Positions 34,685 through 43,121 are shown, numbered from the stretch's first letter. The stretch: DNA of 64,000 bases from Planococcus citreus (GCF_003664125.1 NZ_RCCP01000001.1:1-64000); one strand, 5' to 3'. The notes: generated by a model not told the origin, from the sequence alone. Program-made: numbers and translations.

Positions 34685-35404
34685 TTACTGAACATCAGCC
34701 AGCGCTTGTTCGATGCGGCTTCTGACCAATTGCGCCGCTTTCACGCCCGCAGCGTCCAGTTCTTGCGGAGTTAAGGGTTCAAGCACTTGAACCCTTACAC
34801 GGGCCGGGCGGATTTGGTTATTGTTGTTTTCCATGATGCGCGACGTGCCTTCGATGGCAATCGGCACGACCGGTACGCCAGCTTCTTTCGCGATGCGCAT
34901 GAATCCGGCTTTAAACTCCTTGAGCCCCTGCCCTTTGCTTCTTGTGCCTTCCGGGAAAATCAGGATGGAATGGCCTTCGTGAAGCTTTCCGATGGTATCG
35001 GTGATGGACTTGAACGCGCTGCGGCGATCGGTGCGGTCGAGGAATACGCAATTCATCTCATCCATATAAGACGGGATGATCGGAAATTTCCTCACTTCTT
35101 CTTTGGAAATAAAGCCGAACGGTTTCGGGATCGACGACAACAGCACAGGGATGTCGAAATTGCCTTCGTGGTTGCTGACAAACAACACTGGCCCTTCCGG
35201 TAAATGTTCGAGCCCGCTCACTTCGACCTGGCTGCCCGTCCGCTTCATGATGCCTGACGCCCATTTCTGGGGTTCGCTATGGATCAGCTTGCTGTATTCC
35301 TCTTGGCTCATGCCCGCTTTACGCTTTTTGAACTTCGCCAGATTGGTGGCAGCAATCGGCAAATAGCCGAATAGATAAGAAAATGTTCGGGCGGACTTAA
35401 TCAC
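34685..35404 (-). CDS. plsC: 1-acylglycerol-3-phosphate acyltransferase (PlsC family)
   Basis: Membrane-associated acyltransferase making phosphatidic acid. A 239-residue protein with the HX4D motif NHEGNFD (about residue 78), the glycerol-phosphate binding FLDRTDRRSA, and the FPEGTRSKG motif. The start is GTG overlapping the end of dfrA by 8 bases, behind GGGGGAG, so it is translationally coupled to dfrA. The B. subtilis counterpart, YpkP, is in the same place. Confidence 0.9.
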   Translation of the reverse strand: MIKSARTFSYLFGYLPIAATNLAKFKKRKAGMSQEEYSKLIHSEPQKWASGIMKRTGSQVEVSGLEHLPEGPVLFVSNHEGNFDIPVLLSSIPKPFGFISKEEVRKFPIIPSYMDEMNCVFLDRTDRRSAFKSITDTIGKLHEGHSILIFPEGTRSKGQGLKEFKAGFMRIAKEAGVPVVPIAIEGTSRIMENNNNQIRPARVRVQVLEPLTPQELDAAGVKAAQLVRSRIEQALADVQ

Positions 35405-35894
35405 CTGATTCTCCCCCTGTGTTTCGTTCGTACACCAAATACGAATACGGGATGCCGTTCGAGTGATGGCGTTCAGACTCCGATACTAACTTCCATTCCC
35501 TTCCGTATTCAGGAAAAAACGTATCTCCCTCGAAAGCTTGGTGGACCAGTGTAATATACAGCCTGTCGGCGATCCGCAAGGCTTCACGGAAAATCTGCTC
35601 GCCGCCGATAATCATTACTTCGTCGTGCTGCTCTCTAGCCAATTCGATGGCATCTTCCAGGTTATAGGTGATGTCGGCGCCTTGTGCTGTGTATTCCGTG
35701 TTGCGCGTCACGATGATATTGCGCCGCTTTGGCAAAGGGCGGCCAATCGACTCGAAGGTATTGCGCCCCATTACCATGCCTTTTCCGAGGGTGTGTTTTT
35801 TAAAATAGGCCAAATCTTCCGGAATATGCCACGGCAACTGGTTATCCTTGCCGATTACGTGATCCGGGTCATGCGCCACCATCAATGAAATCAT
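35397..35894 (-). CDS. dfrA: Dihydrofolate reductase
   Basis: Reduces dihydrofolate to tetrahydrofolate with NADPH. A 165-residue enzyme with VIGKDNQLPWHIPEDL, the MGRNTFESIG and IIVTRN cofactor blocks, and MIIGGEQIF. AAGGAGGAG lies 7 bases before the ATG; an in-frame longer open frame has no ribosome site. It follows thyA by 19 bases, which matches the metabolic link since thymidylate synthase produces dihydrofolate. Confidence 0.96.
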   Translation of the reverse strand: MISLMVAHDPDHVIGKDNQLPWHIPEDLAYFKKHTLGKGMVMGRNTFESIGRPLPKRRNIIVTRNTEYTAQGADITYNLEDAIELAREQHDEVMIIGGEQIFREALRIADRLYITLVHQAFEGDTFFPEYGREWKLVSESERHHSNGIPYSYLVYERNTGGESGD

Positions 35895-35913
35895 AAGTTC
35901 TCCTCCTTGGCCG

Positions 35914-36855
35914 TTATACTGCAACAGGCGCTTTGATCCGCGGATGCGGGTCATAGCCCTCGATTTGAATGTCTTCCATGTCCATATCGAACATCGATTT
36001 GCCTTCTGTTAATTTCAAAATTGGCAAAGCTTTCGGTTCTCTGCTCAATTGCTCCTGCACTTGTTCTAAATGGTTCACATAAAGATGCGTATCGCCGGTC
36101 GTATGAATGAATTCACCAGGCTCGAGCCCGCATTCCTGTGCAACGAGATGCGTCAAAAGGGCGTAGGACGCAATATTGAACGGCACGCCGAGAAAGACGT
36201 CCGCGCTTCTTTGGTATAGCTGGCATGACAATTTGCCTTCTGCTACGTAAAACTGGAACATGATGTGGCAAGGCGGGAGCGCCATATCATCGATGAATTC
36301 CGGATTCCAAGCCGTCACCAAATGGCGGCGTGAATCCGGATTGTTCTTGATCGATTCGACAACATTTTTCAACTGGTCAATCTGGCCGCCGTCAGTCGCT
36401 GCCCACGATCGCCATTGCTTGCCGTAGACCGGCCCCAAATCACCGTATTTTTTTGCAAACTCGTCATCTGCCAGCACTTTTTCCTGGAACAGCGCCATTT
36501 GCTGTTTGTACAGTTCCGCAAATTCTGGATCGCGCTGTGCCCGCCGGCCGAAATCATTCATGTCCGGCCCTTCGTATTCATCGCTTTCGACCCACTGGGC
36601 AAATGCCCACTCATCCCAAATGTGATTATTATCTTTCAATAAAGTTTGGACGTTCGTATCGCCTTTGATGAACCAGAGAAGTTCAGAGACAATCAGGCGA
36701 AACGCCGTTTTTTTGGTGGTCATGAGCGGAAAGCCCTCTGCCAGGTCAAAGCGCATCTGGTGGCCGAATACGCTGAGCGTCCCGGTTCCCGTCCGGTCTT
36801 CTTTCTTGGCTCCTTGATCCAGGATATGTTCACACAACGCTAAATATTGTTTCAT
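35914..36855 (-). CDS. thyA: Thymidylate synthase (long ThyA form)
   Basis: Makes dTMP from dUMP with methylene-tetrahydrofolate. A 313-residue protein with catalytic Cys in [27 protein letters not shown] and the DTHLYVNH dUMP-binding end. It carries the approximately 50-residue insertion (about residues 85-135) found in the longer ThyA proteins of staphylococci and lactobacilli, compared with 264 residues in E. coli. It starts the thyA-dfrA-plsC operon. Confidence 0.96.
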   Translation of the reverse strand: MKQYLALCEHILDQGAKKEDRTGTGTLSVFGHQMRFDLAEGFPLMTTKKTAFRLIVSELLWFIKGDTNVQTLLKDNNHIWDEWAFAQWVESDEYEGPDMNDFGRRAQRDPEFAELYKQQMALFQEKVLADDEFAKKYGDLGPVYGKQWRSWAATDGGQIDQLKNVVESIKNNPDSRRHLVTAWNPEFIDDMALPPCHIMFQFYVAEGKLSCQLYQRSADVFLGVPFNIASYALLTHLVAQECGLEPGEFIHTTGDTHLYVNHLEQVQEQLSREPKALPILKLTEGKSMFDMDMEDIQIEGYDPHPRIKAPVAV

Positions 36856-36950
36856 GCAATTCCCTCCATTATTAGTATCATCATAACAAAAACAACTCGA
36901 ATAAGAAAAACTTTAAGAGTATCACATCTGAAGAAAGAAATGGGCGCATT

Positions 36951-36979
36951 AAAAAAAACCGTTATGGTGATAACGGTTT
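36951..36979 (-). terminator. Terminator of ypjP
   Basis: AAACCGTTAT-ggtg-ATAACGGTTT with eight A on the plus strand, giving a T run on the minus strand. Confidence 0.85.
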
Positions 36980-37572
36980 CAGGAAAGCCATTTAGGCGGT
37001 GTATTTTTTGACCAGTAGATGTCCCCGATGCTGATGTGGCGCTGGTACTGGTCGCTTGCCAAATGGTAATGGAAATTGAATGAATAGCCTTCAAGCGGTT
37101 TTTTCTCGGTCCGGACATGGAAGCGGATTTCATCTTGTCCGCTGTCTTTGTCGTAAACGTGGAAAATTTTCTCGGCGTGGTCGCCGGACGGTTTTTCGGA
37201 AATCGCCAAATTACGCAATCTGTCTTTGCCGTATGCAGCCAGTTCCGTGTCGATGACGTCCTGGATCGTCGGCAAAATGCGCGTACGGAATTCCGAGTCG
37301 ATCACCGGGCCGATGCGCGATCCGAATTTCATATAGGACTGTTCTTCCGCAGCTTGGCGGAAATCGGCAAGAATTGAGTCTGCCGTCACATAATATTCTG
37401 CAGGATCGATCCATTCAAGCGTATACTCTTTTGTTTGTCCTTGGCTTGCATGTGTTTTTGGGCCATCCTCTTCATCGAGCAAGGATTCCCAAATCATATG
37501 GTTTGGCGTAATGGCTCCTAGCGTCAGAACCGTTACAGCAACCATCAAGGACTTCTGCCACCAACTCTTCAC
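36979..37572 (-). CDS. ypjP: YpjP-like exported protein
   Basis: A 197-residue protein with a signal-peptide-like hydrophobic N-terminus (about residues 7-22) and a domain closely following B. subtilis YpjP: KFGSRIGPVIDSEFR, LAISEKPSGDHAEKIFHVYD and the IYWSKNTPPKW end. Function unknown. It starts with GTG behind GAGGGTGATG. Its place next to thyA-dfrA and ypiP is conserved with B. subtilis. Confidence 0.88.
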   Translation of the reverse strand: MKSWWQKSLMVAVTVLTLGAITPNHMIWESLLDEEDGPKTHASQGQTKEYTLEWIDPAEYYVTADSILADFRQAAEEQSYMKFGSRIGPVIDSEFRTRILPTIQDVIDTELAAYGKDRLRNLAISEKPSGDHAEKIFHVYDKDSGQDEIRFHVRTEKKPLEGYSFNFHYHLASDQYQRHISIGDIYWSKNTPPKWLS

Positions 37573-37718
37573 TAAACATCACCCTCAATTTTGAACATTT
37601 TGTCAAGATAGTTATAGTAATAAACGATTTTTAAGTGGAAAGGTTTCATCTTGTTCCATTTCATTGTACAATAAAGCGAGTAAGTACGCCTTGTTTTTTT
37701 CAAAAAGGAGGAATTTTC

Positions 37719-37796
37719 ATGGACGCGTCATTATTGATTGGATTGGGTCTATTGTTTATGCTTGTGTATTTGACTTCGCTATCCTTTACAGACTAA
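37719..37796 (+). CDS. 25-residue hydrophobic small protein
   Basis: A tiny gene: AAAAAGGAGG lies 7 bases before an ATG; the 25 codons end in TAA, and a perfect terminator follows at once. The product (MDASLLIGLGLLFMLVYLTS plus five residues) is one membrane helix. It is isolated between the divergent ypjP and the repeat element. Too short for routine gene finders; the ribosome site and terminator support it being real. Confidence 0.6.
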   Translation: MDASLLIGLGLLFMLVYLTSLSFTD

Positions 37797-37827
37797 AAAA
37801 ATCTCCCGCTTTGGGAGATTTTTTTAT
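37795..37827. terminator. Terminator of the 25-residue gene (left copy of a duplicated terminator)
   Basis: AAATCTCCC-gcttt-GGGAGATTT in A/T runs. An exact 33-base copy is at 38133-38165. Confidence 0.9.
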
Positions 37828-38132
37828 GATATCGAGAAACTCATGGACACGTATTTTTCGAAGCTTATCGCTCGCTTTCCGTGGGTTCGCGTCCAAGCCT
37901 CCTCAGCCGCTATGCGTCTTGCGGGGTCTCGGCCGTCTCACTAATCCACAGGAAAGATAAGGTCGACCTACGGGAGACATTATCTTTGCGAAAGTAATAC
38001 GCAGTATTACTGAGCAAAAGGGTTTACGAGCAAACGCTTCTTCAAATACTTAAATAGAACATTGATTTTTGAATGCGGAAAAGATAATCTTCGTTTAATT
38101 TATAATGGACTACAGACTTCTTCAACACTCCG
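37828..38132 (+). repeat. Interspersed repeat element, copy 2 (305 bp, with internal insertion)
   Basis: Same element as 13979-14216 (inverted) and 60787-61020. It shares GCTCGCTTTCCGTGGG, CCAAGCCTCCTCAGCCGCTA and the ending ACAGACTTCTTCAACACT. About 70 extra bases lie in the middle (around 37960-38030) compared with the other copies. It is flanked by an exact 33-bp terminator duplication and lies between convergent genes. Confidence 0.85.
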
Positions 38133-38165
38133 AAAAAAATCTCCCGCTTTGGGAGATTTTTTTAT
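38133..38165. terminator. Terminator of ypiP (right copy of the duplicated terminator)
   Basis: Identical over 33 bases to 37795-37827; it overlaps the stop codon of the convergent ypiP gene. Confidence 0.88.
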
Positions 38166-38944
38166 TTACTCTTATTCATTTGTATGACGCCGAAATGGAA
38201 TTTCGTATTTGGGCGCACGCGCCGCTTGAAGCCGAACGTCTCAAAATCAGTCGAGCGGAAATGCGCTTTCAAAACGACGCTTTTCCTTGCGACGCGCTTC
38301 GCTTCCTCTACCCATTCCTCCGTCAATTGCCCGTGGTCCGCGTTGTTCCGGAGTGGCGCAAAGTTAGACGCTTCCGTAATCTGTTCCGTGAACATCGGAT
38401 CCATGTAGACGACATCGAAGGAATCATCATCAAGGCCCTTCAAATAATCGACCGCATTTTGAGAGGCGACTTGGATGCGCCTCATCGAATCGTGCAGTTT
38501 CGGCATGTCCTGATAATTTTTTAAGCCTTCATGGATGACATGGGCAATGACCGGGTCGCTTTCACAGCCAACCACTCTTCCGGTGTCCCCAACGACAATC
38601 GAAGCAATGAGCGCATCACTCGCCATGCCGAGAGTACAATCGAGGAATGCGTCGCCCCGCTCGAGCCCTGACACTTCAACGAGCGGATCATTTTCTAACG
38701 GCCGCTTCGAGCGAAATGCTGCCGAGTTGGGATGAAAAAAGAACGGCTCTCTTTGTCCGACTGGATAAAGCTCGAGCCGTTCTTTTTTGCAGACGAGAAT
38801 GTCCGCTGCTAGTTCTTCGTGCAGTTTGTAGATCGGTCGCTTATTGCGCTCGACTGCCTGCAGGCCAAGGAGCTGTGCGGTCTCTTGTGCACAGCGCTTA
38901 GTCGCATCCGTCGGCCGGTAAGCGGTCGTGACGATCGTCTTCAC
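38162..38944 (-). CDS. ypiP: Class I SAM-dependent methyltransferase, YpiP type
   Basis: A 260-residue protein with a Rossmann methyltransferase core: FLDCTLGMASDALIAS (SAM loop), VVGCESDP, and VVYMDPMF (motif IV). This layout and the C-terminal KRRVRPNTKFHFGVI resemble RsmJ-like rRNA methyltransferases, but the target is unproven. It starts with GTG overlapping the stop of the bacilliredoxin gene upstream (GTGA). Gene order ypjP-ypiP-yphP is as in B. subtilis. Confidence 0.85.
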   Translation of the reverse strand: MKTIVTTAYRPTDATKRCAQETAQLLGLQAVERNKRPIYKLHEELAADILVCKKERLELYPVGQREPFFFHPNSAAFRSKRPLENDPLVEVSGLERGDAFLDCTLGMASDALIASIVVGDTGRVVGCESDPVIAHVIHEGLKNYQDMPKLHDSMRRIQVASQNAVDYLKGLDDDSFDVVYMDPMFTEQITEASNFAPLRNNADHGQLTEEWVEEAKRVARKSVVLKAHFRSTDFETFGFKRRVRPNTKFHFGVIQMNKSK

Positions 38945-39375
38945 TGCGCTGCTTCCTCGATTGCTTGTTTCACGGCATCACGCACTTGCTCCATTTCAAA
39001 GCCTTCAATTTCTTCGCGCGGAATGAAATGCGCAAGCTGCCCGCCTTTTACGACTGCGATTGAAGGAGACGATGGCGGCACTTCCTCAAAATACTGGCGC
39101 ATCTGCGCTGTCGCTTCCTTGTCCTGTCCTGCAAATACTGTCACCAAATGGTCCGGTTTGTGCTCAGCCAATTCCACCGCTTCGCGCACGGCTGGGCGTG
39201 CAAGCCCTGCGGCGCATCCACAGATCGAGTTGATGATCACGAGGCTCACGCCTTGTGAATTGCTCATATGTTCGTTGACATCTTCTGCCGTAGTCAGCTC
39301 CGTAAATCCGGATTCTGTCAGTTCTTTGCGCATTGGGACAACAATGCCTTTCATGTACTCATCGTATGCGTTCAT
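38941..39375 (-). CDS. yphP: Bacilliredoxin (BrxA/BrxB, YphP family)
   Basis: A 144-residue thioredoxin-fold protein with the CGC active site in NSICGCAAGLARPAV; it removes bacillithiol from S-bacillithiolated proteins. The start was set at the ATG beginning MNAYDEYMKGIVVPM, as in family members, with AGGCGA upstream; an ATG six codons earlier is in frame. It is coupled to ypiP downstream. The leader and first codons have a diverged duplicate at 48022-48066, beyond the island. Confidence 0.92.
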   Translation of the reverse strand: MNAYDEYMKGIVVPMRKELTESGFTELTTAEDVNEHMSNSQGVSLVIINSICGCAAGLARPAVREAVELAEHKPDHLVTVFAGQDKEATAQMRQYFEEVPPSSPSIAVVKGGQLAHFIPREEIEGFEMEQVRDAVKQAIEEAAQ

Positions 39376-39393
39376 GCTTTCGCCTACTTTCAT
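39349..39393. repeat. Left boundary repeat of the island (start of yphP)
   Basis: About 41 bases covering the ribosome site and first eight codons of yphP align without gaps to 48022-48066 at about 34 of 41 positions. The core TACTCATCGTATG is identical. Possible attachment site. Confidence 0.55.
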
Positions 39394-39606
39394 ATGTTAG
39401 TATTTTCGCTTGTTTTAAAGGGGTTGCTCACTGTTTACTATAACGCAGTTTCACTGACTTTCATATCTTGCCATTTAAAATGTGATTTTTTTGTGGGTAT
39501 TTCAGAATTTAGTTCCTTCTATATAACACATGGATTTCTACATTCTATTTTAACATTAGTATAGAAATATTAAAGTTTACAAGCTTTAGTTCATAACGCG
39601 GATAAT

Positions 39607-39978
39607 CTAATCCATCAAACGAACTGATGTAATCTCATCTAATTGCAATCGTTTGGTAGACAAGGAATCATCGTAAACAACCGTCCGCGTTTGAATGTCT
39701 ATACTGATAATCTTCCCTATGTAGTAATAAAACTGAAATTCCTCCCAAACTTGAATTTCAACATCACATCTTCGCACCAATGCAATTTTGATATTTTCCT
39801 TTGGCGTTTGAAGGTCGAACTCATCCAACTCTGGACGTTGGATTCGATTATCCTCTTCTTTCTATTCACGTAATATGCGCACATGCTGAGGAAGCATTAA
39901 TGCTGTCTAATTTAATTTCCCTCTGTCCTGGACGTCGCCAACCTGCCTCAAATCTTTATTTAATGTCATAGCAGCCAT
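39607..39978 (-). pseudogene. YolD-like gene with two amber codons
   Basis: The full frame of 123 codons matches the YolD-like family: LMLPQHVRILRE near the N-terminus, then LDEFDLQTPKENI, and a C-terminal beta-barrel-like IGKIISIDIQTRTVVYDDS. TAG codons occur at 39907-39909 and 39862-39864, both at places where family members have Trp (GxxKW-TA and LREW), so each is a TGG to TAG change. The last 73 codons are open. YolD-like genes usually accompany UvrX-type Y-family polymerases in phages and mobile elements; no such polymerase is present. Confidence 0.7.
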
Positions 39979-40116
39979 CTCCTCCCTCAAAAGAACATAC
40001 GTTCCTGATAAACCACTAAAATAATGAGTATAATCACCTACTCATTAAATAATTTTTGTATCAAAAGTAATTGCATTTGATATACTGATTGTATGTTGAG
40101 CTGGGGGATGGATAGC

Positions 40117-40350
40117 ATGTTAACTTTCAAGGAATGAATCATTAAGTTTGAGGATGTTGAATTACCCATTGGAAATTTAGCTATACACGCGGCACATGAT
40201 GAGAAATTCCCTAACACGAGAGATTTTGATGTCATTCTTTGCTACCTAGTCCATGAGGTCAAAGCTTCGACTAAAGTTATGGTTGCTTTTGAAGCTACAT
40301 TCAGATACTACAAAGATTCGAGTAGTTTAAAACTACGTAGCATCAAGTAA
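40117..40350 (+). pseudogene. YozE-like gene with a nonsense codon
   Basis: A 77-codon frame begins MLTFKE, hits TGA at 40135-40137, and then stays open to TAA at 40348. The remainder (KFEDVELPIGNLAIHAAHDE, then FPNTRDFDVILCYL) follows the YozE-like SAM fold pattern, and the stop sits exactly at the conserved Trp, so TGG changed to TGA. GGGGGAT precedes the ATG. A terminator follows directly. Phage and mobile-element YozE relatives are common; the host yozE is at 31.1 kb. Confidence 0.65.
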
Positions 40351-40395
40351 AAAAAGCCCTCGCCGATGATTTAAAAGATTATCAGTGAGGGCTTT
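40351..40395 (+). terminator. Terminator after the YozE-like pseudogene
   Basis: AAAGCCCTC pairs with GAGGGCTTT around an inner AT-rich stem-loop. Confidence 0.7.
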
Positions 40396-40502
40396 AACCT
40401 ACACCGCGAAATGTATGAATTTTCTAAAATAAAAGGGATTTACTTTAAGAATGTAGAATAAAGTTACTATAGCAGTTACAAATACTCAAGGCTGGTGATT
40501 AA

Positions 40503-41276
40503 GTGGATCAAGTCATAGTTGAATGGTTTAAAATTGTCCCAAGCTGGGTGGTTAATATAATTTCAATCATATTAATAGCTTTAGTTATAGGGATTACTGT
40601 ATTTGTATGGCAAGGCGTTCGACGATTTTCTCAAGCAATGGGAAGAGAAAACAGATTAGTTTCTCTCCAAGAAAGAGTTGCCGAATTAGAGAACGATGTG
40701 AGAATCTATAAAAGTAAATCTTTACAACTTCAAAACGTTACCATAAATACAAGATCTTTTATAAATTCCTTGAATAAGCTTATCGGCAATGAAGAAGGTG
40801 ATTCTTATAGCTTTATTCAAAGAATTGTTGAAGCAGTAGCATCTGATATCAAAGGCTCTGGTTCTGAAAGACACAGATGTGGTTATTGGATCTATGAACA
40901 CGACACGAAAAAATTAACGCTACACAATGGCAGCGCTGGCTTTCCAGAAAGCTACATTAGAAAAAGACATTTAGGTCTGGATGAATCAATTGCAGGAAGA
41001 GCATTTAGAAAACAGCAAACACTTAATCTGTCCGATGTTACAACAGACGGTGATTGGTCAGCTTCAGATTCTGCGGGAACTTATAAAGCGCTTATTTGTA
41101 TTCCTATTGATTATTTCGGAGTGTTGACTATCGATGCCAGAGAACCAATGGATGAAAGTATTCAAATTATCGGAGAACTGTATGCCTCTATAATTGAGGG
41201 TGCATTCTACGAGATAATAAGAGACCTTTCACAAGAGGACATTTCAGAGCAACCTGAAAAAGAAGAAAGTATATAA
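40503..41276 (+). CDS. Membrane-anchored GAF-domain protein of unknown function
   Basis: A 257-residue protein: one membrane segment (about residues 14-36), a coiled coil (about 48-80) and a GAF-like sensory domain (about 95-245, containing CGYWIYEHDTKKLTLHNGS and SIAGRAFRKQQTLNLSDV). No output domain such as kinase, nuclease or cyclase is visible. It starts with GTG behind GGTGAT. Base composition is AT-rich, unlike the core genes, in keeping with the island. It probably forms an operon with the 69-residue gene 19 bases downstream. It may sense a small molecule at the membrane, but this is inferred from architecture only. Confidence 0.7.
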   Translation: MDQVIVEWFKIVPSWVVNIISIILIALVIGITVFVWQGVRRFSQAMGRENRLVSLQERVAELENDVRIYKSKSLQLQNVTINTRSFINSLNKLIGNEEGDSYSFIQRIVEAVASDIKGSGSERHRCGYWIYEHDTKKLTLHNGSAGFPESYIRKRHLGLDESIAGRAFRKQQTLNLSDVTTDGDWSASDSAGTYKALICIPIDYFGVLTIDAREPMDESIQIIGELYASIIEGAFYEIIRDLSQEDISEQPEKEESI

Positions 41277-41295
41277 CTCGAAAGGAAGTGGGCGT

Positions 41296-41505
41296 ATGAA
41301 AAACTCAATAAGCATAGAAAAGATTAATATGCAAAAAACCGCTGCCCATGTTGCTCTTAGCAAAGGTATTATTGATTCAAACTCTTATCAAAAAAGAATG
41401 AAAATTTTAGACGAATTAGAAGCAGTGTTATATAAAGAAGAACAGTTAAAAGAACAAAAACTTAAAGCGCTTAAGAACAAAATGAACATTTATGCAACTA
41501 ATTAA
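41296..41505 (+). CDS. Small helical partner of the GAF protein
   Basis: A 69-residue basic, helical protein, with a likely coiled coil (residues 28-66) and no membrane segment. AAGGAAGTGGG precedes the ATG. It sits 19 bases after the GAF gene, and the two look like one operon. The first IS element is inserted about 27 bases after its stop and probably removed its terminator. I do not recognise a family. Confidence 0.6.
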   Translation: MKNSISIEKINMQKTAAHVALSKGIIDSNSYQKRMKILDELEAVLYKEEQLKEQKLKALKNKMNIYATN

Positions 41506-41644
41506 AAGAAAATAAAAAGCCCCTCACAAAAATGAACTGAACCCCAAATGGTAGACACTTTAAAAAGTGCCCCCCAATTTGGGTTTTTTTCTGTTTTCAG
41601 ACCCCGGTATACTGAACATATCTATTGGAACAGGAGAGGTTGTT

Positions 41645-42070
41645 ATGAGTAAAATCATTTTTAACGAACATCAACGGCGCACATTGGAAGCGAATCCGAA
41701 TGTCAAAACAGTTTCAGATCGAACGATTCAATACACACCTGAATTTAAGGTGAAAGCCGTCAATGAAAACTTGCAAGGCAAAGGACCAGCGCAAATTTTT
41801 GCCGAAAACGGATTTGACCTGACGGTAATTGGATCGGACAAACCGAAAGAGACATTAAAACGTTGGCGGAAAACGTTCCGACTTTACGGCGAAAAAGGGT
41901 TTTGGGAAGAACGCCGTGGAAAAGGCAGTACCGGCCGCCCTTCTACGCAAGAGCTCTCTGCCGGAAAAAAGTTGGAGAAGGCGGAAGCGCGCATCAAATA
42001 CCTAGAAGCCGAAAACGAGTTGCTAAAAAAGCTCGAGGCACTCGAGAGGCAGGCGAAGAAACGCAGCTGA
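41645..42070 (+). CDS. IS3-family transposase OrfA
   Basis: A 141-residue protein with a helix-turn-helix (about residues 25-85) that recognises the IS ends and a C-terminal coiled coil (YLEAENELLKKLEALERQ). The start was set at the ATG with AGGAGAGG upstream. The end of the gene holds an A-AAA-AAG slippery heptamer (42025-42031) followed by a CTCGAG-gca-CTCGAG hairpin, for a -1 shift into orfB. Confidence 0.88.
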   Translation: MSKIIFNEHQRRTLEANPNVKTVSDRTIQYTPEFKVKAVNENLQGKGPAQIFAENGFDLTVIGSDKPKETLKRWRKTFRLYGEKGFWEERRGKGSTGRPSTQELSAGKKLEKAEARIKYLEAENELLKKLEALERQAKKRS

Positions 42071-42972
42071 CCTCAGCGGAAAAGTTCGAAGCGATCAATG
42101 CGGTGGTCTGGAAATTCCAACTGAAGAATTTGGTGGCGGCCCTATGCCAGACAGCGGGCGTCAGTCGAAGTGGCTACTACGCTTGGTTGGAGAAAGTAGA
42201 ACAGCACGCCATTCGCGAAGAACAGAACTATGAAGATTACCTGTTGCTCAAAAGCATCTACGATGCGCATCGTGGGAAAGTCGGGTATCGCACCTTTTAT
42301 ATGGCACTCGCTGAACTGCTCGAAACGCCGATGAACCACAAGAAGATTCTGCGCCTTATGCGCAAATTCACTCTCTTCGCCAAAATCCGACGAGCGAATC
42401 CTTACAAGCAAATCGCCAAAGCCACACAGGAGCACGCGGTCTGTCCAAACCTCTTAAACCGCGAGTTTGAACAAGACGAACCCGGGAAGGTATTCGTGAC
42501 CGATATTACGTACCTGCCCAACCGTTCGGGGCAAATGGCGTACCTTTATGCCGTGAAAGATGTCGCGACCCGAGAAATCGTCGCCTATGAAGTGACAACG
42601 ACGCTCACAATGGAAATTGTGTACCACACCTTACAAAAGCTGAAGGAAGCGCTGGATGACAATGTCCATCCAGAAGCGATGATTCATTCCGATCAAGGCT
42701 TCCACTATACCCACCCTGAATACCAACGACGCGTGAAGAAAATGAAATTGACACAGTCGATGTCCCGCAGGGGCAGCTGTCTCGACAACGCCCTCATTGA
42801 ATCGTTTTTTGGTCACTTTAAAGATGAAGTCGAGTTTAAACAAGCGACCAGCCTAGCCGAATTGAAGGGGCTGGTGGATGAATACATGGAGCATTACAAC
42901 GAAACGCGCAAGCAATGGAACCTAAAAAAGATGACTCCGGCACAATACCGAAGTCATCTGATCGCAGCCTAG
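42032..42972 (+). CDS. IS3-family transposase OrfB (DDE integrase), made by -1 frameshift
   Basis: The frame continues orfA after the slippery site: the fusion reads ELLKK then ARGTREAGEETQ. It has the HTH_21 region and the rve integrase core with all three catalytic residues visible: VTDITYLP (D), IHSDQGFHY (D) and ESFFGHFKDEVE (E), ending WNLKKMTPAQYRSHL. No separate ribosome site for orfB is needed. The element therefore looks able to transpose. Confidence 0.88.
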
Positions 42973-43035
42973 CTGCCGGGTGCTTTTATTAAATTGTCCA
43001 CTAAATGGGGCTCAGTTCAAAATGGCACTGAGTTT

Positions 43036-43070
43036 CATATTTTAGACAGTAAGAAAACACCTTTTGTTAA
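43036..43070. repeat. Fragment resembling an IS end
   Basis: AGACAGTAAGAAAACACCTT resembles the internal part of both ends of the next IS (GAGACA...AAAACACCT). It is possibly the remnant of an earlier related insertion, wedged between two IS elements. Confidence 0.35.
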
Positions 43071-43121
43071 ACAGCCAGTTGTCTGAACTGACCCGGTAAT
43101 ATGAGACACAAGAAAAAACAC

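Larger units (their letters stand above)
41533..43019 (+). mobile_element. IS3-family insertion sequence (IS150-like), apparently intact
   Basis: 1487 bp bounded by imperfect inverted repeats starting TGAACTGA (left: A-CCCCA; right: G-CCCCA). The flanks are compatible with an AAA target duplication. It contains orfA and orfB with a programmed frameshift. It is GC-richer than the island around it, suggesting a later arrival. Confidence 0.88.

Noticed and set aside
39394-39606. Integrase or other gene between yphP and the YolD-like pseudogene
   Set aside because: All frames are short and broken; nothing protein-like could be read in these 213 bases.
40503-41505. CBASS, retron or toxin-antitoxin system in the island
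   Set aside because: No cyclase, reverse transcriptase, nuclease or recognised toxin domain is visible; only a GAF domain and a helical partner.
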